From Peptoniphilus gorbachii (GTDB lineage: Bacteria > Bacillota > Clostridia > Tissierellales > Peptoniphilaceae), in NCBI RefSeq assembly GCF_016908115.1, contig NZ_JAFBDH010000004.1:62001-126000 (forward strand): a stretch of 64,000 nucleotides of DNA. Direction: 5' to 3'. The position numbers and the translations under genes were made by a program. The notes under the pieces are model-generated. The model was given only the letters and a program-made list of their open reading frames with translations, searched no databases and had not been told where the DNA came from. This document shows positions 36,563 through 45,474 of this stretch, one piece after another; within the stretch, counting starts at the first letter, position 1; each line of letters starts with the position of its first letter.

Positions 36563-38657
36563 CTTCATCACCTACTAATTTAAAATCAATGTTCCCCATA
36601 TTTAAGTCCACATTTACAACTTCAATTCTAACTTCGTCGCCAATGTGAAATTCATTTTTTGTATCATAGTCAACAGCCTTGTAGTGGTCCAAGTCAAATT
36701 CGTAATAACCATCCATAGATCTGTAGCTAACAAGACCTTCAATTAAATTATCTAGCTCAACAAAAATTCCAAAATTTGTGATGCTAGAAACTCTACCATC
36801 ATATCTTTCGCCAAGACGTTCAGACATATACTCTGCCATTTTAATATCTTCAACTTGTCTTTCTGCATCTTGAGCAATTTTTTCTGTCCTAGAAACTTGC
36901 TCTGCAATTTCTGGCAAAATTACCTTTAAATTTTTTATTATGCCCCCAGAAAGTTTTCCCTTTAGATGTTTTTTTATAATTCTGTGAATTGTTAAATCAG
37001 CATATCTTCTTATAGGAGATGTGAAGTGTGAATAGTAATCAAAGGCCAGACCAAAGTGAATGTCATTTATTTCAGAATATCTTGCCTTAGTCATAGAGCG
37101 AAGGGTCATAGTTGAAATAAACATTTCTTCCTTAGATCCCTTTGCCTTTTCAAGAACCTTTTGCACATCCTTAGGCTCAACTTTTTCATCAAAGTTTATC
37201 ATGTAACCTAAAGGTCTAAGGTAAGAATTAAGTTCTGAAATTTTTTCTTCCTTAGGTCTTTCGTGAATTCTATATAAAAATGGAATGTGTTTAAAATAAT
37301 ATTCTTTAGCCACGCAGACATTTGCCATTAACATAAAGTCTTCAATTAGTTTATTGGCTGTTCTTCTGTCTCTCTTGTGAATATTTTGTGGCCAACCTTT
37401 CTCATCAACTTCTATAATGACTTCTGGTATGTCAAAGTCAATGGCGCCGCCTTCTTCTCTCTTCTTTTGTAAAATTTTTGAAAGCTCAAACATTTTGTCT
37501 AGAGTTTTTTCTAATCCCACTAGGGATTCATGAACTATATTTTTTTCCAAATAGTCAGACACATTTTCATAAACAAGTCTTTTATTTGAATTTATTACAG
37601 ATTCGCAGATGTCATATTTTTTTACATTTCCCTCTTTGTCAATTTCTACAATGACAGAAAGAGTTAACCTATCTACGCCCTCGTTAAGGGAGCAAATCCC
37701 ATTAGAAAGTTCAAAGGGTAACATTGGTATTACTTTATTTAATAAATAAACTGAGTTGCCCCTCTTAAAGGCCTCTTCATCAAGGGCACCAAGTTCTTCA
37801 ACATAATGAGCCACATCGGCAATGTGAACTCCCAAAATATAAGATCCATTTTTAGAAATTTCAAGGGAAATGGCATCATCAAAGTCCTTTGAATCTGCAC
37901 CATCAATTGTAAAAGTTAGAAGATCTCTAAAATCACGTCTTCCCTTTATTTCATCAGGAGAAACTTCTTGTGGCAGGCTTTTTGCTTCAGATAGAGCTGC
38001 CTTATTAAATTCCATAGGAAGATCAAGGGATGCTGCAACAGACATTATGTCAACATGAGGGTCATCGGGATAACCTAAAATTTCTACAATTCGCCCTTCA
38101 GGTTTTTTATTTGCCTCTGGCCATTTTTCAATTTTTACAACAACCTTTTGACCATTTCTTGCCCCATTTATTTTTTTCTTTGGAATGTAAATATCCATTG
38201 CCATTTTGCTTTCATCAGTGATTACAAAACCAAAATCTCTCTTATTTTGAAAGACTCCAACAAATTTTGTGTTCACTCTTTTTACAATGGCAAGGACCTT
38301 TCCCTCTGGTTTATCGCCAAAGGAATCTTTGTACCTTCTCACAATGACTTCATCGCCATTTAGTGCGAAGTTTAAATTATTTTTTGATATATAAATGTCT
38401 TCGTCAAGATTTTTACTTATCAAAAATCCAAAACCCTTGGCATTTGTTTGAAGTTTTCCATAAAAGAATTTTTCATTATCAACAAATCTATATTTTTTTC
38501 TGCTGTCTTCAAAAATAAGTCCTTCACTTTCAAGTTCTTCAATTATTTTTAAAAACTGCTTCTTTTCTTTATTTTTAATTTTAAAAAATTTAAGGAGTTC
38601 CTCTCTTGACCTTGGTGTTGTCTTTTCGATAATTTCTAAAATCTTTTCTTTAATCAT
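36555..38657 (-). CDS. rnr: Ribonuclease R
   Basis: Processive 3'-5' exoribonuclease. 700 residues: an N-terminal winged helix (about 1-60), two cold-shock domains, the RNB catalytic domain with TIDGADSKDFDDAISLE (about 250-266, metal-binding aspartates) and HFTSPIRRYADLTIHRII, and a C-terminal S1 domain. The LVGDEDE tail overlaps smpB. It degrades structured RNA and tagged messages together with SmpB/tmRNA (family knowledge). Confidence 0.96.
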   Translation of the reverse strand: MIKEKILEIIEKTTPRSREELLKFFKIKNKEKKQFLKIIEELESEGLIFEDSRKKYRFVDNEKFFYGKLQTNAKGFGFLISKNLDEDIYISKNNLNFALNGDEVIVRRYKDSFGDKPEGKVLAIVKRVNTKFVGVFQNKRDFGFVITDESKMAMDIYIPKKKINGARNGQKVVVKIEKWPEANKKPEGRIVEILGYPDDPHVDIMSVAASLDLPMEFNKAALSEAKSLPQEVSPDEIKGRRDFRDLLTFTIDGADSKDFDDAISLEISKNGSYILGVHIADVAHYVEELGALDEEAFKRGNSVYLLNKVIPMLPFELSNGICSLNEGVDRLTLSVIVEIDKEGNVKKYDICESVINSNKRLVYENVSDYLEKNIVHESLVGLEKTLDKMFELSKILQKKREEGGAIDFDIPEVIIEVDEKGWPQNIHKRDRRTANKLIEDFMLMANVCVAKEYYFKHIPFLYRIHERPKEEKISELNSYLRPLGYMINFDEKVEPKDVQKVLEKAKGSKEEMFISTMTLRSMTKARYSEINDIHFGLAFDYYSHFTSPIRRYADLTIHRIIKKHLKGKLSGGIIKNLKVILPEIAEQVSRTEKIAQDAERQVEDIKMAEYMSERLGERYDGRVSSITNFGIFVELDNLIEGLVSYRSMDGYYEFDLDHYKAVDYDTKNEFHIGDEVRIEVVNVDLNMGNIDFKLVGDEDE

Positions 38658-39829
38658 TAAATCTTTGCTCCATAACTTGTCATATTAAATAAATTTGAAT
38701 CGATGGAATAGCTGTTTTCTGATCTTTCGCTGTATCTAAGTTTACCTAGTTCAATTAATTTTGAAATTAAATCCTTTATCTTTAGACCATTAACTTCATA
38801 GAGGTAAAAGGCAATAGAACCAGGAAGGGTGTTTATTTCATTGACATAGGCCACGTCGCCATCAACTAAAAAGTCAATTCTTGCAACACCTGCTCCGTCA
38901 ATTGCAGAAAAACTTTTCTTGGCAAGGTCTTTAATTTCCTTTTCAAGTTCTGGTTTTAGTTCTGCTGGAAGTTTTTTATTTTGGTGTTTTTGTGAAGATT
39001 TTGCTCCCTTAGAGCCAGAAACATATTTGTCTTCGTATTTTAAAAGATCTTTAAAGCCAAGAGGTTCTTCAGCTGCAGAAACTTCAAGGTCATTTTCATA
39101 ACCAAGGACTGCAACATTAATTTCCCTAGGATTTACCACTGCTTCTTCCACGATTATTTTTCTATCAAAATGTGATGCAACTTCAAGTGCCTTTGAAAGG
39201 TCAAGGGCATTTTCTACTCTTGAAATTCCAATAGAGGAACCTAAATTTGCTGGCTTTACAAATAGAGGATATTTCAAATCCTTGCACTTTTCAACAACAT
39301 TTTGTAAATTTTTAAGCTCATCTTTGTAAAAATACTTATATTTTGTCATTGGAATATTTTCTGATTCAAAAACTTTCCTCATGATGACTTTATCCATACC
39401 AACAGCAGCAGACATTACGCCACAGCCAGTGTAAGGCATGCCCATAAGTTCAAAAAGACCTTGAGTACATCCATCTTCGCCAAAAGTTCCATGAAGGGCA
39501 AAAAATATTGCGTCGATTTTTTCAAAAACTTCAACAGAATCATATTCTGGCTTAAATAATTTCTTTTCATTGTGTCTTATGCAGTAAAGATTTTTGTCTC
39601 CGTGAATTGGCTTAAAGAAAACTTCAACTCCATCATGAAAATCTTGATTTTTATAAGCTTTAAAATTTTTTAAACTTTCGCCAGATAAGAATTTGCCGCT
39701 CTTTGTAATATAAATTGGAATAGGATTATACTTTGTCTTATCCATATTTTCAATAATTTGCATTCCTGTGATTACAGAAACTTCGTGTTCAACGGATCTT
39801 CCTCCGAAGATTACTCCTATATTTTCCAT
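38657..39829 (-). CDS. ddl: D-alanine--D-alanine ligase
   Basis: Makes the D-Ala-D-Ala dipeptide for peptidoglycan. 390 residues with EHEVSVITGMQI near the start, HGTFGEDGCTQGLFE, ATP-grasp segments VKPANLGSSIGISRV and the NEINTLPGS metal/ATP site. The omega-loop region carries YEDKY, fitting the tyrosine class that makes D-Ala-D-Ala rather than D-Ala-D-Lac. The frame is open 26 codons further up, but GAGGAG before the ATG at 39829, overlapping the murF stop, fixes the start. Confidence 0.94.
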   Translation of the reverse strand: MENIGVIFGGRSVEHEVSVITGMQIIENMDKTKYNPIPIYITKSGKFLSGESLKNFKAYKNQDFHDGVEVFFKPIHGDKNLYCIRHNEKKLFKPEYDSVEVFEKIDAIFFALHGTFGEDGCTQGLFELMGMPYTGCGVMSAAVGMDKVIMRKVFESENIPMTKYKYFYKDELKNLQNVVEKCKDLKYPLFVKPANLGSSIGISRVENALDLSKALEVASHFDRKIIVEEAVVNPREINVAVLGYENDLEVSAAEEPLGFKDLLKYEDKYVSGSKGAKSSQKHQNKKLPAELKPELEKEIKDLAKKSFSAIDGAGVARIDFLVDGDVAYVNEINTLPGSIAFYLYEVNGLKIKDLISKLIELGKLRYSERSENSYSIDSNLFNMTSYGAKI

Positions 39830-39833
39830 TTTT

Positions 39834-41387
39834 TCACTCCTCATTGTAGTTGTCAGGTAGGTCATTTTCAAAGAGAACGACATCTCCCGGCACAGAAATT
39901 TTTGCAAGCACTTCAGTAGCTTCTGCTAGCGAAGAGACTCTATAAATATTATCTTCATTAAAACTTTTATTTTTTAAACCTTCATAAATTGGCATAGTCC
40001 TCTTTTTGCCAACTAAAATTGGAAAATCTATTACATCTGCCATGACTTCGCCTATTTTTCTATTTTCCTCTTCTTCCATGGCGCCAAGTTCAACCATGCC
40101 TGGTGTAATAATAATTTTTCTGTGGTCTTTAAATTCTCTTAAAACATCAAGAGCTGCCCTAAAGCCAACTGGATTTGAATTAAAGGCATCGTCAATTATT
40201 ATTGTGCCATTACTTGATGGTATAAGTGAAAGTCTGTGTTCCACTGGCTCAACTTTTTTTATGCCCCTTTGAATTTCTTCAAGGCTAAGTCCAAGTACAT
40301 GAGCCGCTGTTGCTGCTGCCAGTAGGTTTGAAATATTGTGAAGACCAAGAAGCCTTGTCTCGCATTTTATTTCGCCTACTCCCTTTATGTGCAGCATAAA
40401 TTTTGACCCTTCTTCATTTACTTCTATTTCGTCAGCATAGACATCTAGCTTGTCAAAATCCTTTGTGCCATATCTATAAGTTTTCTTTTTAGTCTTATCT
40501 GCAAGAGGTTTTACATAATCGTTGTCGTAATTAAAAATTGCAATTCCATCTTCTGGCAGATCTTCAATTAACTCATACTTAGTCTTTTGAATATTTTCTA
40601 TTGTCTTAAAGAGATGCATGTGAGTTGGTCCAATAGCTGTAATTATTCCAATGTCTGGTTGGACAAGCTGTGCTACTTCGTGAATTTCTCCTGGCACTTT
40701 GGCTCCAAGTTCTGCAATAAAAACTTCTCTGTCACTTTCAAGTTCGTTATTTATAATTTTTGAAAGTCCCATAGGTGTATTAAAGGAAGATGGCGTGTTT
40801 TTAACCCTTAGTCCCTCAGATAAAATCGTATCTGATATGAATTTTACAGAAGTTTTACCAAAGGATCCTGTTATGCCAAGGACCTTTAAGTCATTTTCTT
40901 TTTTAAATTTCTTTATTTTTTCTTGGGCAGAAGTATAAAAGCCCATGTTGATTTTATCTTCAGTAGGTTTTGCCCACTTATTTGTTAAAATCAAAAGTCT
41001 GTATTGGAAAAAATAAATTAAAAATGAAAGTACAAGTGTTGAAATAACTGAAATCACATAGGATTTTGTTAAGTCAAATAAGACTAGTGAAATTACAACT
41101 ACAAGCACAAAGAAAATGTAATTTACAAGCTTGTGTTTTTTTAAAAGTCTTTTTGCCCTATCAGTCCAAACTATGGGAGTTTTTTGATTTTTCTCAAGCT
41201 TATAGACTAATTTATTCATCTTTTCCTTGTTGTCTTTTAAAAATATTTTGTATTCATCATTGTCATAGCCCTCTAATTGAAGCATGTGAATTGGAAAATT
41301 GCTTCTAATTAGAGAATAATACAGTGCTAGGCAAATCACTACAAAATCTATTAAGTAAATTGGTAATCTCTCTAAAAAATATTCCAT
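39834..41387 (-). CDS. murF: MurF-like Mur ligase with transmembrane N-terminus
   Basis: Predicted UDP-MurNAc-tripeptide--D-Ala-D-Ala ligase, 517 residues. The catalytic part begins near residue 165 with the P-loop LGITGSFGKTSVKF and continues with FIAELGAK, GIITAIGPTHMHLF, GLHNISNLLAAATAA and the MurF-typical IIDDAFNSNPVGF. Instead of the usual N-terminal UDP-binding domain there is a helix at about 5-25, a charged loop, and paired helices at about 90-135. This would tether it to the membrane. It is 5 bp from ddl, which makes its substrate. Confidence 0.85.
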   Translation of the reverse strand: MEYFLERLPIYLIDFVVICLALYYSLIRSNFPIHMLQLEGYDNDEYKIFLKDNKEKMNKLVYKLEKNQKTPIVWTDRAKRLLKKHKLVNYIFFVLVVVISLVLFDLTKSYVISVISTLVLSFLIYFFQYRLLILTNKWAKPTEDKINMGFYTSAQEKIKKFKKENDLKVLGITGSFGKTSVKFISDTILSEGLRVKNTPSSFNTPMGLSKIINNELESDREVFIAELGAKVPGEIHEVAQLVQPDIGIITAIGPTHMHLFKTIENIQKTKYELIEDLPEDGIAIFNYDNDYVKPLADKTKKKTYRYGTKDFDKLDVYADEIEVNEEGSKFMLHIKGVGEIKCETRLLGLHNISNLLAAATAAHVLGLSLEEIQRGIKKVEPVEHRLSLIPSSNGTIIIDDAFNSNPVGFRAALDVLREFKDHRKIIITPGMVELGAMEEEENRKIGEVMADVIDFPILVGKKRTMPIYEGLKNKSFNEDNIYRVSSLAEATEVLAKISVPGDVVLFENDLPDNYNEE

Positions 41388-41396
41388 TAAAATCTC

Positions 41397-42173
41397 CTAA
41401 TCTAAAAATGAATTAATAACTGCACTAAACTGAGGAAATTTGTCAAGATAAGAATAGTGACCAGCATCTTCTAAGACAACAAGTCCAGAATTTTTTATCT
41501 CTTCCTCAAAAATTTTTCCCATATAAAGTGGTGTTGCTTCGTCTTTATCGCCCCAAATAAGAAGAGTTTCTGCATCAATATTCTTAAACTCATCTCTTGT
41601 AGATTCATTTACAACTTTTACAAAGCATTTTCTCATAATTCCATCTGCTGCCTGGTAATCATCAGAGCCGCGATTTTTGTAAAACTTTTCCATGGCTTTC
41701 TCATTATTGCCATGAGTTAACATATATAATTTTTTTGCCGCCTTAAAGGAATATACTTTAGTGTAATAAGAAAGTTTTCTCTTGGGAAGAACTCCAGATG
41801 CATCAATTATTACAAGTTTATCTATTAAATCCTTATTTCTCGCTCCCAAAATAGTAAGAGTCTTACCACCAAAGGAGTGGCCAAGAAAAGTCGCCTTCTT
41901 TATATTAAATTTCTCTAAAAATTTTAAGAGAAATTCATAATAATCATAGGTCCCCATGACTTCTTTTGGATTTTCAGAATCTCCAAAGCCTGGTGCATCA
42001 TAGGCATAAACTGTGTAAGATTCTGGTATGGCATTAAAAATCGGCATAATTGATTCAATATATGCGCCCCAACCATGAAGAATTACAGCAGTTTTTTCGC
42101 CGCCCTCTCTCTTTATATATGCAGTTTTAATTCCATCTATATCAATAAATTTTTTATCTATTTTCATCTTCAT
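41397..42173 (-). CDS. Alpha/beta hydrolase
   Basis: 258 residues of the alpha/beta hydrolase fold. Oxyanion-side segment ILHGWGAYIES, nucleophile elbow LGHSFGGKT (serine about 98), an acid in LLIWGDKDEATP and the histidine in EDAGHYSYLDKFP form the triad. The ATG is at 42173 or, two codons later, 42167; neither has a strong site, so coupling to the overlapping upstream gene is likely. Substrate unknown. Confidence 0.85.
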   Translation of the reverse strand: MKMKIDKKFIDIDGIKTAYIKREGGEKTAVILHGWGAYIESIMPIFNAIPESYTVYAYDAPGFGDSENPKEVMGTYDYYEFLLKFLEKFNIKKATFLGHSFGGKTLTILGARNKDLIDKLVIIDASGVLPKRKLSYYTKVYSFKAAKKLYMLTHGNNEKAMEKFYKNRGSDDYQAADGIMRKCFVKVVNESTRDEFKNIDAETLLIWGDKDEATPLYMGKIFEEEIKNSGLVVLEDAGHYSYLDKFPQFSAVINSFLD

Positions 42174-42618
42174 CTTCTTCTATAAAAATTATGGAGCCTT
42201 CATCTTTGTCTAAATTATTTTCTTTGTAAAAATCTTTTTCCACATAAAGTCCAGAAAAATTACTTTTTTGAAAATTTTTGTCTAAATCTTTTTTAGAATC
42301 ACTTTTAAAAATAGTTCCAGAACTATCAATTGAATCAAGACCCATTTTTAGGGAAGAAAGTCTAGCCTTGTGCCTTTCAATTTCTCTTAAAGTCTCATCA
42401 ACATCGAGATCTGACTTTATTTCCTTTAAAATATTATATTCATGACGACCAAGAGCTTCAAAAAGTTCAGATAATTTTCTCTCTTCATTTAAAATTTCGT
42501 ACTTTAATCTTGCCGTCTTCTTAATTTCTTGTGATTCACTTACAATTTTTTTCTTTAAATAATTTAAATTTTCCATAATTTCATTTACATTGCCATCGAG
42601 ACTGTCAAAAAATCCCAC
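42154..42618 (-). CDS. Coiled-coil protein of unknown function
   Basis: 154 residues that I cannot assign. The first ~110 residues are predicted long helices (VNEIMENLNYLKKKIVSE onward, then a RKLSELFEALGRHEYNIL stretch), probably coiled coil. The last 40 are acidic and end in EEDEDENR. The start is GTG at 42618 behind GAGGTGA. It is the first gene of the operon with hydrolase, murF, ddl, rnr and smpB, which hints at an envelope role but does not prove one. Confidence 0.7.
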   Translation of the reverse strand: MGFFDSLDGNVNEIMENLNYLKKKIVSESQEIKKTARLKYEILNEERKLSELFEALGRHEYNILKEIKSDLDVDETLREIERHKARLSSLKMGLDSIDSSGTIFKSDSKKDLDKNFQKSNFSGLYVEKDFYKENNLDKDEGSIIFIEEDEDENR

Positions 42619-42640
42619 AATATCACCTCGAATCTATGTT

Positions 42641-42669
42641 ATTATATCAAAAAATGCCCTTCTTTTAAA
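42641..42669 (-). promoter_or_regulatory. Promoter of the murF-ddl-rnr-smpB operon
   Basis: On the minus strand TTTAAA, a 17-bp spacer and TATAAT preceded by TGA (extended -10). It lies 22 bp upstream of the GTG start of the coiled-coil gene. Confidence 0.6.
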
Positions 42670-42724
42670 TACTGCTCTTGTTTTCTTTGCCATTAATTGG
42701 GTAAATCTATTTTGGAGGGATATT

Positions 42725-42964
42725 ATGGAAAAATTAACACTATATGTAGGAACTACTTGCCCATTTTGTAAAAAAGTTGAATCTTTCATGGAAGAAAAGG
42801 GCATTGAGTCTGTAGAAATAAAAAATATTGACGAAGACAAAGAAGCTCGTGAATATTTAATTGAAAAGGGTGGCAAAAAACAAGTGCCATGTCTATTCAT
42901 TGGCGAAAAACCACTTTACGAATCACTAGATATTATTAAGTATTTAAAGGAAAATCTAGCATAA
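42725..42964 (+). CDS. Glutaredoxin-family protein
   Basis: 79-residue thioredoxin fold with the redox motif CPFC (cysteines about 12 and 15) after LYVGTT, a cis-proline segment KKQVPCLF and the short C-terminal helix. Small clostridial glutaredoxins often work with low-molecular-weight thiols or thioredoxin reductase. The ATG at 42725 has GGAGG 8 bp upstream; the longer open frame is not coding. Monocistronic. Confidence 0.9.
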   Translation: MEKLTLYVGTTCPFCKKVESFMEEKGIESVEIKNIDEDKEAREYLIEKGGKKQVPCLFIGEKPLYESLDIIKYLKENLA

Positions 42965-42979
42965 ATTTTAAATTAAAAT

Positions 42980-43021
42980 AAAAAAGACAGGGAGACTTTA
43001 AAAGTTTTCTCTGTCTTTTTT
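42980..43021. terminator. Bidirectional terminator
   Basis: AAAAAAGACAG pairs with CTGTCTTTTTT, with partial inner pairing. It ends the glutaredoxin gene (+) and includes the last bases of the convergent membrane-protein gene (-). Confidence 0.8.
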
Positions 43022-43903
43022 GTTTCTTCTCTTATATTTATTTTTCTTTCTCTTTTTTCGCGATAATAAAATATTTTTGCTCTTAGAAATATTATAAGTA
43101 TTTAAAATTAAATTAAGGCAGCTTGAAAGCATTATTATCTTAATGATAAATACCTTTGGTATAAAATAATTAGTCATAGTTATAAAACTAATTATTGTAA
43201 AAATATCCACAAAATATTCCAGATACATAACTTTTGAGACAAGGGTATTTTCAGAAAGTTTAATATTTGCCCTTAAAGCATTAATAAAAAATAAAAACAT
43301 AATAAAAGTGTAAGTCACCATGGAAATATCTATGCTAGATGTAATTATATAAATTTGTAGCATAAAAAACATTGAAAAATTTAATATAAGAAGTCCAATT
43401 TCATATTTTTCAATTTTAAGATCCTTAGGCTCATACAAATTATCTATGTCCCAATCTTCAGTAAGTGCTTTTAAAATCTTTGTAGTCTTAATTTTTTCAC
43501 AAATCCATGATGGAAGTAGGCTCAAGACAAAAATACTAATGACTATGGTCTTTAGTAAGTCAAATAAATTTGCGCTTATAAATCTGTTGAAGTAATTGAA
43601 AATAAATAAAAATACTCCAATTGCAGCTGAAATAGAAAGCAGCTTTAAAAAAATGACAAAAATTTCATAATTTTTCCCACTTAAAAGAAACTTGCCAGCT
43701 TCAGAATAAGCACCTGCAAATTCGTAGGGATTGCCCATTTTATTTAATTCTTTTTTTATATCATCTTCCGTATAAATTTCTGGAAGTCTATCTTTTAAAA
43801 TTTCTAAAAAATCATCCCTTGCAATTTTTTGTTTATCATAGGGGATGTATCTTTGCAAATAATATATATATCTATCGACGAGTTCATGCTCAATTAATTT
43901 CAT
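42998..43903 (-). CDS. Polytopic membrane protein with HAAS-like N-terminus
   Basis: 301 residues, function unknown. The first ~75 residues (ELVDRYIYYLQRYIP, then an EDDIKKELNKMGNPYEFAGAY segment) resemble the HAAS/DUF1700 helical domain found in proteins paired with PadR-type regulators. About six hydrophobic segments follow, then a very basic tail (RKKRKKNKYKRRNKK). It is monocistronic; no PadR gene is nearby. Confidence 0.62.
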   Translation of the reverse strand: MKLIEHELVDRYIYYLQRYIPYDKQKIARDDFLEILKDRLPEIYTEDDIKKELNKMGNPYEFAGAYSEAGKFLLSGKNYEIFVIFLKLLSISAAIGVFLFIFNYFNRFISANLFDLLKTIVISIFVLSLLPSWICEKIKTTKILKALTEDWDIDNLYEPKDLKIEKYEIGLLILNFSMFFMLQIYIITSSIDISMVTYTFIMFLFFINALRANIKLSENTLVSKVMYLEYFVDIFTIISFITMTNYFIPKVFIIKIIMLSSCLNLILNTYNISKSKNILLSRKKRKKNKYKRRNKKDRENF

Positions 43904-44083
43904 AAAATCATCCTCATATATATTATAAAGTAAATAAAGGTTCTTTTAAATGATGAAGTCTTTATTTTTTTAAATTTTATTTTTTCTTAGATTTTCTTTT
44001 TAATTTTAGATTTCTATTTTAAAAAATCTAAAAAATTATCTAAGCTATCTAGTAAATCTAGTAAAAAATTTTTGCAATAAAAA

Positions 44084-44101
44084 AGTCCTGTTGCCAGGAC
44101 T
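44084..44101 (-). terminator. Terminator of the 3D-domain gene
   Basis: A 7-bp stem, AGTCCTG/CAGGACT, with a TTGC loop and TTTTTT on the minus strand, 5 bp after the stop. The rest of 43904-44080 is AT-rich with nothing recognisable. Confidence 0.85.
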
Positions 44102-44105
44102 CTTA

Positions 44106-45092
44106 TTAATCTAATACATAAACTTTTACATTTCTTCTGCCAAATCTATTGGCTTCAGCATTTGAATTATAAAATAAATCAATTCTATTTCCCTTAATAG
44201 CTCCGCCAGTATCTTCTGCTGTTGCATATCCGTAGCTTGCGAAACCATCCATTGATTCAATGTAAAGTTTTGAACCAAGTTGAATTACTCTAGGGTCAAC
44301 TGCAACTGCCCCAACTCTTGCACGAGTTCCCATGGCAGTTTTTGAACCAGCACTTGGATCATATGCAGTAGCTTGCATTACAATAACTCTTTTTGCATTT
44401 TTCCCATTAGGTGCTGCTGCAGCCTTTTTCGTTCCAACTTCTACAACTTCTTTAACTGGATCCTTAGTAATTTCACTTTTTATAACTTCAGTTGTTTCAA
44501 GAACTCCATTTACATAAGTGTTCTTTAGGCTTTCAGTCTTTTGTCCAACTTCGCCCTTAGTGATTACATTTTTATCTCCCTCAAACATGTCTTTGTTTTC
44601 ACGACTTTCTGTTTCAAAAGGAATTTCAATTTTGTTTTCAATATTTTCTACAACAACTCTATCAATTTTAATTTCCATTCCCTCTTTTGCAATTTCATCA
44701 AGAGAAAGAGAAACTCTATCAAGTTTATTTAACTTGATATTTAAATTTTCAAGCACATCAGCAACTGTATAGCCACTTGCTTCAGCAATTATTGTCTTAT
44801 TTCCATCCTTAATGTGATAAGATTTAGGAGAAGAAATAGTAATTTTCATATCCGTTTTAATTTTTTCATCAAGGCTTGGACTTACAAGATCCTTGTTTTT
44901 AAGTACGATGCCTTCTTTTTTCAAGAAGTCGCCTACAGTCTTTTCATATGTAAAAACTGTCTTTGTCTTACCATTAATATTTAATTCAACATCATTTCCC
45001 AAAGCTGTGCTAAAACCCATTGTAAGTACAGACACAAGCGCTAGGACGATTAAAATAAATTTCGCATTTTTAAAAATGTTTTTTCTATTCAA
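44106..45092 (-). CDS. Cell-wall protein with DUF348, G5 and 3D domains (YabE/YocH-like)
   Basis: Exported 328-residue protein. The signal or anchor helix is at about 10-32. Two DUF348 ubiquitin-like domains follow (about 33-90 and 90-150), then a G5-type segment (IPFETESRENKD onward) and a C-terminal 3D domain. The 3D domain shows its three aspartates in AVDPRVIQLG, AEDTGGAIKG and RIDLFYNS, the fold of lytic transglycosylase-like peptidoglycan enzymes. Family members remodel the wall in growth or spore outgrowth. It has a strong promoter with WalR-type boxes, so essential wall-stress control by WalRK is likely. Confidence 0.9.
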   Translation of the reverse strand: MNRKNIFKNAKFILIVLALVSVLTMGFSTALGNDVELNINGKTKTVFTYEKTVGDFLKKEGIVLKNKDLVSPSLDEKIKTDMKITISSPKSYHIKDGNKTIIAEASGYTVADVLENLNIKLNKLDRVSLSLDEIAKEGMEIKIDRVVVENIENKIEIPFETESRENKDMFEGDKNVITKGEVGQKTESLKNTYVNGVLETTEVIKSEITKDPVKEVVEVGTKKAAAAPNGKNAKRVIVMQATAYDPSAGSKTAMGTRARVGAVAVDPRVIQLGSKLYIESMDGFASYGYATAEDTGGAIKGNRIDLFYNSNAEANRFGRRNVKVYVLD

Positions 45093-45128
45093 TATATAAC
45101 CTCCATAACGTTACAAAGTTGTAAATTT

Positions 45129-45145
45129 TGTTACGATTTTGTAAC
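45129..45145 (+). promoter_or_regulatory. WalR-type box 1
   Basis: TGTTAC-N5-TGTAAC, an exact match to the WalR/YycF consensus TGTWAH-N5-TGTWAH. It lies in the leader of the 3D-domain gene, just downstream of its predicted transcription start. Confidence 0.55.
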
Positions 45146-45163
45146 CTCTTCTAACCTCATAAA

Positions 45164-45214
45164 AGTATAATAGAAAAAACTTAATTTGTCAATTTTTTGT
45201 AACTAATTTGTAAT
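45164..45214 (-). promoter_or_regulatory. Promoter of the 3D-domain gene with WalR-type box 2
   Basis: On the minus strand TTGACA (45192-45187), a 17-bp spacer and TATACT (45169-45164). Five bases upstream of the -35, the plus strand reads TGTAAC-N5-TGTAAT (45198-45214), an exact WalR consensus match at the position expected for an activator. A third match lies further upstream. Confidence 0.7.
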
Positions 45215-45290
45215 TCTTGCCACAAATCCAGTTATTTAGCCATTTTAAAAATTTTATTAAATGTATCATTTTTGTATATAAAATTAAAAT

Positions 45291-45316
45291 AGCTCTAAAC
45301 CTTGAAATTTAGAGCT
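45291..45316 (-). terminator. Probable terminator after the Nudix gene
   Basis: AGCTCTAAA/TTTAGAGCT, 9 bp, with an 8-nt loop and a T-rich flank, 159 bp past the Nudix stop on the minus strand. Apart from this and the WalR-type boxes, 45093-45474 is AT-rich without a gene. Confidence 0.6.
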
Positions 45317-45327
45317 TTAAAAAAATT

Positions 45328-45344
45328 ATTACATTTGTGTTACA
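45328..45344 (-). promoter_or_regulatory. WalR-type box 3
   Basis: On the minus strand TGTAAC-N5-TGTAAT, a third exact consensus match, about 135 bp upstream of the 3D-gene -35 and beyond the terminator hairpin. It could be a distal site. Confidence 0.45.
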
Positions 45345-45474
45345 ATTTTTTATTTACTTTTTTGTCCTTTTTTTATAAAAAATCATTAAATTTTTCATTT
45401 TTCGTGAAAATTTTTTTCCTTTTGTTGTGCTTTGTGAAATTTTTGAATATTATTTGTACAAAATTTACTTAAGT

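Noticed and set aside
43970-44075. Repeated ATCTA/TCTAGTAAA strings before the 3D-gene terminator
   Set aside because: Short, irregular and AT-rich; no periodic array or consistent pairing.
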